Origin: Chloroflexota bacterium
GTDB lineage: Bacteria; Chloroflexota; Dehalococcoidia; Dehalococcoidales; UBA2162
Direction of reading: 5' to 3'
Assembly: GCA_016202525.1 (NCBI GenBank)
Contig: JACQOM010000169.1
Location: 1 to 6,744, forward strand
DNA length: 6,744 bases
In this document: one piece after another, positions 1 through 4,568 of the stretch
Layout of the letters: the number at the start of each line of letters is the position of its first letter
Position numbering within the stretch: the first letter of the stretch is position 1
Program-made: the position numbers and the translations under genes
The notes under the pieces: generated by a model
The model's input: the letters and a program-made list of their open reading frames with translations, nothing else
Database searches by the model: none
What the model was told of the DNA's origin: nothing

Positions 1-792
1 GACATCGGCGAGAGGGAACCAGAACTCCGTATCGACACAGAAAGAGAACTGGTCCGGAACTGCCAGCGCATCATCGCTTCAACAGAACAGGAAAAGCAGG
101 AACTCTTGCGGTATTATGACGCGGCCACGGAGAGAATAAGCATCATTCCCTGTGGTGTAAACCTGGAGCGATTCCAGCCTGTGGACAAGCAGGGGGCCAG
201 ACAGCAGCTCGGCCTGACCGACGACAAGATTGTCCTGTATGTCGGCCGGATTGAGCCGTTAAAAGGTATCGCTCAGTTATTAGAAGCAATGCCTTACCTG
301 CAAAATGGCCATAAGCCGAGGTTAATAATCATCGGCGGCGATAAAAACAGCCAGGGTGAGATGGCAAGGCTACAGGGCCTGTGCCGTGAACTCCGCATAG
401 CGGATTCGGTCACTTTCCCGGGCATGATAAAGCAGGAGAAACTAGCCTCTTATTACAGCGCCGCTGATACCTGTGTGGTGCCATCCTATTATGAAAGCTT
501 CGGACTGGTCGCTCTGGAAGCCCTGGCCTGCGGCACGCCGGTAGTAGCCACTGATGTCGGCGACCTCAAAAATATTATCCGGCAGGGAGAAACGGGCTAT
601 GTAGTTACTGACAATAATCCCCACCGTCTCGCCGATAAGATAGCCTCAGTCCTTGCCATGCCGGGCGCTGATAATGGGAATTCCCTGTCCATACGGGCTT
701 CGGTCAGCCGGTTTAGCTGGTCGAATATTGCCGAGGCGCTTATCGCCGACTGCCATGCGGTGCTGGCTGATTATTTTGCCACCGTAACCTAA
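1..792 (+). CDS. Glycosyltransferase family 4 (GT-B fold), C-terminal part, 5' end outside window
   Basis: The reading frame is open from base 1 to TAA at 790-792, giving 263 residues. GT4 enzymes are usually about 400 residues, so roughly the first third (N-terminal acceptor-binding Rossmann domain) lies upstream. Visible family marks are the domain-linker region around residues 25-55 (I-I-A-S-T-E, then I-P-C-G-V-N), the nucleotide-sugar phosphate-binding motif G-R-I-E-P-L-K-G with Arg83 and Lys88, and the E-x7-E signature (Glu165 and Glu173) in Y-E-S-F-G-L-V-A-L-E followed by A-C-G-T-P-V-V-A. Enzymes of this type transfer a sugar from a nucleotide-sugar donor in the cytoplasm. The spacing and wording resemble MshA (inositol-phosphate N-acetylglucosaminyltransferase), BshA and sucrose-phosphate-synthase-like members. 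The substrate cannot be fixed without the N-terminal half. A TTG at 106 is in frame but lies inside the conserved fold, so it is not the start. The 3' end overlaps the convergent GNAT gene by 4 bases. Family assignment is secure; MshA-like function is inference. Confidence 0.9.
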   Translation, partial: DIGEREPELRIDTERELVRNCQRIIASTEQEKQELLRYYDAATERISIIPCGVNLERFQPVDKQGARQQLGLTDDKIVLYVGRIEPLKGIAQLLEAMPYLQNGHKPRLIIIGGDKNSQGEMARLQGLCRELRIADSVTFPGMIKQEKLASYYSAADTCVVPSYYESFGLVALEALACGTPVVATDVGDLKNIIRQGETGYVVTDNNPHRLADKIASVLAMPGADNGNSLSIRASVSRFSWSNIAEALIADCHAVLADYFATVT

Positions 793-1715
793 TTTATTGC
801 TTTTTCATACCACAAGCTGCTCGCCTGAAGCTCAAAACCAACCGAGCGATAGAGGTCATAAGCCTGCCCGTTCTCACTGTCCACAGTCAACTCAACCACC
901 GATATCCCCCTATCTCTAAGGTGACTTAACCCCGCCAGAAGCACGCTCTCACCCACTCCCCCACCCCGGTAATCCGGGTCCACACCAAGCATAAAAAGAC
1001 GACCTTTTATCTCGCCATTTTTCGCTTCTCCACCGCTGACTAACCCGGTCCAGCAATAACCGATAACTTTATCTCCACTGTAAGCCAGAATCACATCCTT
1101 TGGACTGATGGAATTGAGCAGGTAAGTTATCTCCTCAACAGTGTTGGGATTATAGCCCCAGGTCCCGGCAAAAGACCTGTTCTGAATCCGGGTCAGTTTA
1201 TGTTCTTCACCTGGCTGCAGATGGCATAACTCCACCGTAGCTTGCCCTAATTCCGACCAGCGCACATCACTTATTTCCAGCCTCAGTTCGAGAAAATGGC
1301 GGACACGGGCAAACCCCAGCCTTGATAATACTTCCTTAGCCACTATATTTTCCTCGGCGATATTGACATGGGCTGCTTTTGCTTCCAACTCCCTGGCCCG
1401 CTGCATAGCGTGACCAAACAAACTGGTGGCCAGTCCCCGCCGGCGATGCTCAGTTTGCACCCAGCAGTCAAGAATAACCCGCGCGATTTCCAGGTTCGGG
1501 GTAACATCCAGATAGCCAACAATACCTCCGGCCTCTTCGACAACGAATAGGTCATACTCCGGAGAATAGTTAGGCCGTCTCAGGTTCTCCGCTATAACTT
1601 GAGATGAAATATAACGCCGGAAAGGTTTCAGCTTTTCAGCCTCGATACTCATCCGGACAAACTCATCGAAATCAGCCTGCCGAAAGTTTCTAATCGAATA
1701 ACGAGAACCGTTCAT
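789..1715 (-). CDS. Tandem-domain GNAT N-acetyltransferase, MshD (mycothiol synthase)-like
   Basis: The 308-residue protein has two successive GNAT domains. Domain 1 (about 7-145) has the acetyl-CoA pyrophosphate loop H-R-R-R-G-L-A at 90-96 and the closing helix ending L-S-R-L-G-F near 135. Domain 2 (about 155-308) has L-G-V-D-P-D-Y-R-G-G-G-V-G ending at 255 and S-E-N-G-Q-A-Y-D-L-Y-R-S-V-G-F at 280-294. Two fused GNAT domains in about 310 residues is the architecture of MshD, which acetylates the cysteinyl amine of Cys-GlcN-Ins using acetyl-CoA. In MshD the second domain is the active one, and here too it has the better CoA loop. Many other tandem GNATs exist, so the substrate is uncertain. 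The ATG at 1715-1713 was preferred because AAGGTG (1732-1727) lies 11 bases upstream. An in-frame TTG at 1739 would add 8 residues but has no ribosome-binding site. The gene is divergent from the PIG-L deacetylase and convergent with the glycosyltransferase. Confidence 0.85.
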   Translation of the reverse strand: MNGSRYSIRNFRQADFDEFVRMSIEAEKLKPFRRYISSQVIAENLRRPNYSPEYDLFVVEEAGGIVGYLDVTPNLEIARVILDCWVQTEHRRRGLATSLFGHAMQRARELEAKAAHVNIAEENIVAKEVLSRLGFARVRHFLELRLEISDVRWSELGQATVELCHLQPGEEHKLTRIQNRSFAGTWGYNPNTVEEITYLLNSISPKDVILAYSGDKVIGYCWTGLVSGGEAKNGEIKGRLFMLGVDPDYRGGGVGESVLLAGLSHLRDRGISVVELTVDSENGQAYDLYRSVGFELQASSLWYEKAIN

Positions 1716-1740
1716 TTTACTGTCAGCACCTTCGGTCAAA

Positions 1741-1769
1741 TTGTAACAGCCTGAGAAATGTTATACAAT
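1741..1769 (+). promoter_or_regulatory. Predicted sigma70-type promoter of the PIG-L deacetylase gene
   Basis: TTGTAA at 1741-1746 (4 of 6 to the -35 consensus) and TACAAT at 1764-1769 (5 of 6 to the -10 consensus) are separated by exactly 17 bases. Transcription would start near 1776, leaving a leader of about 30 bases with the strong ribosome-binding site AAGGAGG (1791-1797), 9 bases before the ATG at 1807. The -10 box overlaps that of the opposing promoter. Confidence 0.5.
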
Positions 1770-1787
1770 GTTTCGTTAGTTTCTCAA
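1760..1787 (-). promoter_or_regulatory. Predicted sigma70-type promoter of the GNAT gene
   Basis: On the minus strand, TTGAGA (1787-1782, 5 of 6) and TATAAC (1765-1760, 5 of 6) are separated by 16 bases. Transcription would begin near 1753, about 38 bases before the preferred ATG at 1715. The -10 box shares bases 1764-1765 with the plus-strand -10 box, so polymerase could probably occupy only one promoter at a time. Confidence 0.4.
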
Positions 1788-1806
1788 ATCAAGGAGGCCC
1801 AGAATA

Positions 1807-2502
1807 ATGACCAAACCGGCTCAAATAATGCTAATGATACCTCATCCGGACGATGCCGAGTTCGGCGCCGCCGGGACCGTAGCGCGCTGGACACGGGAAG
1901 GGAAGGATGTAATATATGTATTATGCACCAATGGCGACAAAGGCAGCAGCGACCCCAAGATGAACCCTGAGAAACTGGCCAAGATACGGGAAAAGGAACA
2001 ACTGGCCGCTGCCAAAGTACTGGGCGTGCGAGAGGTTATCTTTCTGCGTCATCCCGACCAGGGCCTGGAAGATACACCCGAGTTCCGAAAGGAGCTTGTA
2101 CGCTTAATCAGGATGTACCGCCCGGAGATAGTGGCAACTACCGACCCGTACCGCCGCTATATCTGGCACCGTGACCACCGGATTACCAGCCAGGTCACGC
2201 TCGATGCCATCTTCCCTTTTGCCCGTGACATTCATGCCTATCCCGACCTGATGGAAGAGGGCATCGAACCACACAAGGTAAAGGAGATGTTATTCTGGGG
2301 CTCGGAAGACCCCAATTACTGCTCCGATATCACCGATACCTTCGACCTCAAATTGGCGGCTCTGCGCTGCCATAAGAGCCAGGTAGGCAACCGCACCAAT
2401 CCCACTCTGGAAGAACGGATGAGAGAACGCTGCCAGGCAGCCGCTCAAGGAGCGAGTTTCGACCTAGCCGAGGCTTTTCACCGCGTCGAGATTTTACGCT
2501 AA
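1807..2502 (+). CDS. PIG-L/LmbE family zinc-dependent N-deacetylase (BshB/MshB-like)
   Basis: The 231-residue protein is a cytoplasmic metal-dependent deacetylase of the LmbE/PIG-L superfamily. Members remove the N-acetyl group from GlcNAc-containing substrates such as GlcNAc-inositol (MshB), GlcNAc-malate (BshB) or GlcNAc-PI. The metal-site motif P-H-P-D-D is at 12-16, with His13 and Asp16 as expected metal ligands and Asp15 as the expected general base. The third ligand is probably His124 in H-R-D-H-R (121-125). Other family marks are R-x-x-E near 61-64 before A-A-A-K-V-L-G-V, and a late conserved histidine (His225 in A-E-A-F-H-R). The length matches BshB-type proteins (about 220-240) better than MshB or Mca (about 290-300). 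The ATG is set by AAGGAGG 9 bases upstream. No signal peptide is seen. The gene ends 23 bases from the convergent hydrolase gene, with no obvious terminator between. Family is certain; substrate is inferred from neighbours only. Confidence 0.93.
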   Translation: MTKPAQIMLMIPHPDDAEFGAAGTVARWTREGKDVIYVLCTNGDKGSSDPKMNPEKLAKIREKEQLAAAKVLGVREVIFLRHPDQGLEDTPEFRKELVRLIRMYRPEIVATTDPYRRYIWHRDHRITSQVTLDAIFPFARDIHAYPDLMEEGIEPHKVKEMLFWGSEDPNYCSDITDTFDLKLAALRCHKSQVGNRTNPTLEERMRERCQAAAQGASFDLAEAFHRVEILR

Positions 2503-2525
2503 GCCAAGCTTCCGGAACAATAGGA

Positions 2526-3167
2526 CTAATCTGCAAGCCAGCGCACATCCCCGCAGAGACCATCACGGTGGGAACGGGAGGAGAAAACAGCCAACTCATC
2601 TTTCTCCTTTTTCAGGACAGTAGACTCACCGTGACCGGGGTATAATACGGTATCATCGGGCAGGGCAAAAATCTTTCCGGTTATGGACTTCACTATCTGC
2701 CTGAAAGCAGCCGCCGACCTCGTGTTCCCCGGTCCTCCGGGGAAGATGGTGTCCCCGGATATCAGGTAACGGCCGGCTCTGAAGCATAGGCTGCCCGGGG
2801 TATGCCCCGGTGTATGTATTACTGTCAGACTGAGGTCGCCAACTAAAACCGTGTCACCATCATCCAGCAGCATTCCGGGAGACAATGGTAGATTCCCTGC
2901 ATCCAGAGTATGAGCCGCCACGGGAACTTTCAGCCTGGCCTGTAATTCGACCAGAGCCCCGGTATGGTCGCCATGACTGTGGGTCATCAAAATATACTTG
3001 GCGTTGGTGCCCCGCAAACTGTCCATAATTGCCTCTGCTTCCGCCGGGGCATCTATCAGCACGCTCTCCTGCGTTTTCGGGCAGACCACGATATAAGCGT
3101 TGGTGCTGTAGGGACCTAGCTCCAGCCTTTCTATCCGGATATTATCGTCTTTAACTACGACTACCAT
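2526..3167 (-). CDS. Metallo-beta-lactamase-fold hydrolase, glyoxalase II-like
   Basis: The 213-residue protein has the complete set of MBL-fold metal ligands. These are T-H-S-H-G-D-H (His63, His65, Asp67, His68), H-T-P-G-H-T-P-G-S with His122, S-G-D-T-I-F with Asp139, and Y-P-G-H-G with His179. The early L-G-P-Y-S-T-N-A-Y segment (17-25) and these motifs are typical of single-domain glyoxalase II/YcbL-type hydrolases. Such enzymes cleave thioesters such as S-lactoyl-thiols or related substrates in the cytoplasm. The C-terminus (about 196-213, with L-C-G-D-V-R-W) replaces the larger glutathione-binding domain of classical glyoxalase II, so glutathione is not an obvious partner. The ATG has only a weak GGAT 7-10 bases upstream. 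A GATAAT sequence (3176-3171) lies just before the ATG but is too close for a confident leaderless promoter. The gene is 64 bases downstream of the same-strand DUF3592 gene and could be co-transcribed with it. Confidence 0.9.
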   Translation of the reverse strand: MVVVVKDDNIRIERLELGPYSTNAYIVVCPKTQESVLIDAPAEAEAIMDSLRGTNAKYILMTHSHGDHTGALVELQARLKVPVAAHTLDAGNLPLSPGMLLDDGDTVLVGDLSLTVIHTPGHTPGSLCFRAGRYLISGDTIFPGGPGNTRSAAAFRQIVKSITGKIFALPDDTVLYPGHGESTVLKKEKDELAVFSSRSHRDGLCGDVRWLAD

Positions 3168-3227
3168 TTTATTATCCGCAATTTAAGTAGGGTGCATTTT
3201 GCAGCTACGCTTCAACTCCCGTTACAT

Positions 3228-3241
3228 CGCGCTAAAGCGCG
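3228..3241 (-). other. Short GC-rich hairpin at the stop codon of the DUF3592-like gene
   Basis: CGCGC (3228-3232), TAAA loop and GCGCG (3237-3241) form a perfect 5-bp GC stem, which also includes the TAG stop of the upstream minus-strand gene. No T-run follows on the minus strand, so it is not a canonical intrinsic terminator. It could slow polymerase or protect an mRNA end, or be chance. Confidence 0.3.
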
Positions 3242-3960
3242 CCAACTAAAGAGAACCATAGCATCAATAGGAATGAGCCAGTTCCCAGTAACATAAACGT
3301 GAATAAGAACATCGGTAAGATTTTCCCAGGCCTAATACCTCGTCGCAGAGTTGCCACCTGGGGCTTCTCGGGATTGTAATAGACTGCAACTGGCGTGCCG
3401 CTGCGATACTTTGAAAATAGCTTATTCACGCCCTTCTCAGTGAAGGACCCGCCAACACCTTCGCTGGATGTATATATTGCACCCCCGACGGTATATTCAT
3501 AACCGACCCGAACCTGATACCAATTCGCTGTCCCTTTAACCTCCATGGCAAAGACTCCGGCATGTTCAAAAGTTACGTTGGGGTCAACAACTACCACTTT
3601 CTGGGCATTGCCAGTAGCCCCGTAGTCAGGATACATGCTTCCAAGAACATGATACCAATCCTCTGATTCGTTGTCAGGATGGGCACTTCTTACATCTGCC
3701 AATTCAAAGTAGGAGGACTTCACTATGGCCTCCACTCTTGGCCACGAGTTCGATTTTATCTCTCTGATTACTTCTGATGTAGTCAATTTTAGGAATACCC
3801 ATCCAAAGAGCAGCCCCCCAAGCCCTGAGATGAAGAATACCGGAATCGCGACGTTGCTAATAGCTTTGCCCCAGGACGAGTGTACCCGTATGCGATGGAT
3901 ATACGCATTGAACTCTTGACTGAACGACTTCCCGGATTCAGGCCATAGTATCTGCTTCAT
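3232..3960 (-). CDS. DUF3592-like membrane protein with two transmembrane helices
   Basis: The 242-residue protein has a cytoplasmic-looking basic N-terminus (1-35), a hydrophobic helix at about 36-58, an extramembrane domain at about 62-212 and a second helix at about 213-238. Family marks are S-W-P-R-V-E-A-I-V (72-80) after the first helix, Y-E-Y-T-V-G-G-A-I-Y (154-163), and Y-R-S-G-T-P-V-A-V-Y-Y-N-P-E-K-P (185-200) followed by A-T-L-R-R-G. This is the usual DUF3592 pattern, whose molecular function is unknown. The stretch at about 85-145, between the first strand and the Y-x-Y-x-V strand, is much longer than the family's usual short loop and may be a lineage-specific insertion. The only possible upstream start is this ATG. 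AAGG is present but abuts it, so translation initiation looks weak. The gene is divergent from the 4088-4549 gene through a palindromic promoter region and lies upstream of the hydrolase gene. Confidence 0.75.
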   Translation of the reverse strand: MKQILWPESGKSFSQEFNAYIHRIRVHSSWGKAISNVAIPVFFISGLGGLLFGWVFLKLTTSEVIREIKSNSWPRVEAIVKSSYFELADVRSAHPDNESEDWYHVLGSMYPDYGATGNAQKVVVVDPNVTFEHAGVFAMEVKGTANWYQVRVGYEYTVGGAIYTSSEGVGGSFTEKGVNKLFSKYRSGTPVAVYYNPEKPQVATLRRGIRPGKILPMFLFTFMLLGTGSFLLMLWFSLVGAL

Positions 3961-4002
3961 CCCTTTTGACCGGCAATGACAGGGTAGTCACTAAACGACT
4001 TC

Positions 4003-4031
4003 ATTATATCACGCCAGAACTGTGATATAAT
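4003..4031. promoter_or_regulatory. Perfect inverted repeat with mirrored extended -10 boxes (divergent promoter/operator)
   Basis: ATTATATCAC (4003-4012) and GTGATATAAT (4022-4031) are exact reverse complements separated by 9 bases. Read outward, each arm gives TGA-TATAAT, an extended -10 element with a consensus hexamer. The plus-strand box (4026-4031) points to the gene at 4088, with a start near 4038 and a leader of about 50 bases containing AAGGAG (4072-4077). The minus-strand box (4008-4003) points to the gene at 3960, with a start near 3996. Neither has a good -35, as each -35 position falls on the other promoter's -10. The 29-base symmetric site may also be an operator for a dimeric regulator, which is inference. 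Confidence 0.6.
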
Positions 4032-4087
4032 ACTCTTTAGATGAGGACCAGTTATCATACCGACTAACCCTAAGGAGATAGTTTGAG

Positions 4088-4549
4088 ATGACTTCACGGC
4101 GCTGGTTGTTCATTGCCGGACTGGCGATTGGCCTGCTGGCCGTAGTCGCCATCGTGCTGGTTTTAACGACATCGTCATCAGCCGATAAACCCCTATTGTC
4201 TGAAGACACTCCTGAGGGCATAGTACAGCGTTTTATCCTGGCTATCAAGAACAAGGACTATCTGACTGCCGAGAGCTATCTGGCACCCCCGCCCGATAAC
4301 AAAACGCCATACCCCGACCTGCGGCAAATCCAGGTAGGCGGGCAAAGCGAGGGACCGGGATGGAAAGCCGCTCTGGGAAAATCGACTGTGCGGGGTGACG
4401 ATGCCACCGTGGATGTCAGCGTTTCCGTCTTCAGACCCGGCGGCCCTTTTGAGAATTCAGTAAACACCTTCCAGGTTACCTTCTTTCTCAAGAAAATAGG
4501 CACCGTCTGGAAGATTACTTCCCCGCTCAACCTCTGGTGGATTTATTAG
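4088..4549 (+). CDS. Membrane-anchored small protein with probable NTF2-like extracytoplasmic domain
   Basis: I do not recognise this 153-residue protein as a named gene. It starts M-T-S-R-R-W, followed by one strongly hydrophobic helix at about 6-27. There is no lipobox cysteine, so it is probably an uncleaved N-terminal anchor with the rest outside. Residues 41-65 (T-P-E-G-I-V-Q-R-F-I then N-K-D-Y-L-T-A-E-S-Y-L) look like the first helices of NTF2-like or DUF4878-type domains. Residues 106-115 and 126-146, ending in V-W-K-I, look like the late beta-strands of that fold. The protein ends in an aromatic W-W-I-Y. Such domains often bind ligands or partners rather than catalyse. AAGGAG 10 bases upstream fixes the ATG. 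The stop is 19 bases before the next start, so the two genes are probably one transcript driven from the 4003-4031 promoter. Confidence 0.75.
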   Translation: MTSRRWLFIAGLAIGLLAVVAIVLVLTTSSSADKPLLSEDTPEGIVQRFILAIKNKDYLTAESYLAPPPDNKTPYPDLRQIQVGGQSEGPGWKAALGKSTVRGDDATVDVSVSVFRPGGPFENSVNTFQVTFFLKKIGTVWKITSPLNLWWIY

Positions 4550-4568
4550 ACTGTTTGGCGAGGATTGA

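Noticed and set aside
1716..1739. In-frame TTG start at 1739 for the GNAT gene
   Set aside because: No ribosome-binding site precedes it, the extra 8 residues are not part of the GNAT fold, and the ATG at 1715 has AAGGTG 11 bases upstream.
2503..2525. Bidirectional terminator between the convergent deacetylase and hydrolase genes
   Set aside because: The 23-base gap holds only the short palindrome TTCCGGAA, with no stem-loop plus T-run.
3168..3176. Leaderless promoter (GATAAT) for the MBL hydrolase gene
   Set aside because: The hexamer is only 3 bases from the ATG, closer than a normal -10 to start distance, and no -35 partner was found.
4041..4067. Eight-codon leader peptide ORF before the 4088 gene
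   Set aside because: It begins near the predicted transcription start with no ribosome-binding site, shows no run of regulatory codons, and has no attenuator hairpin after it.
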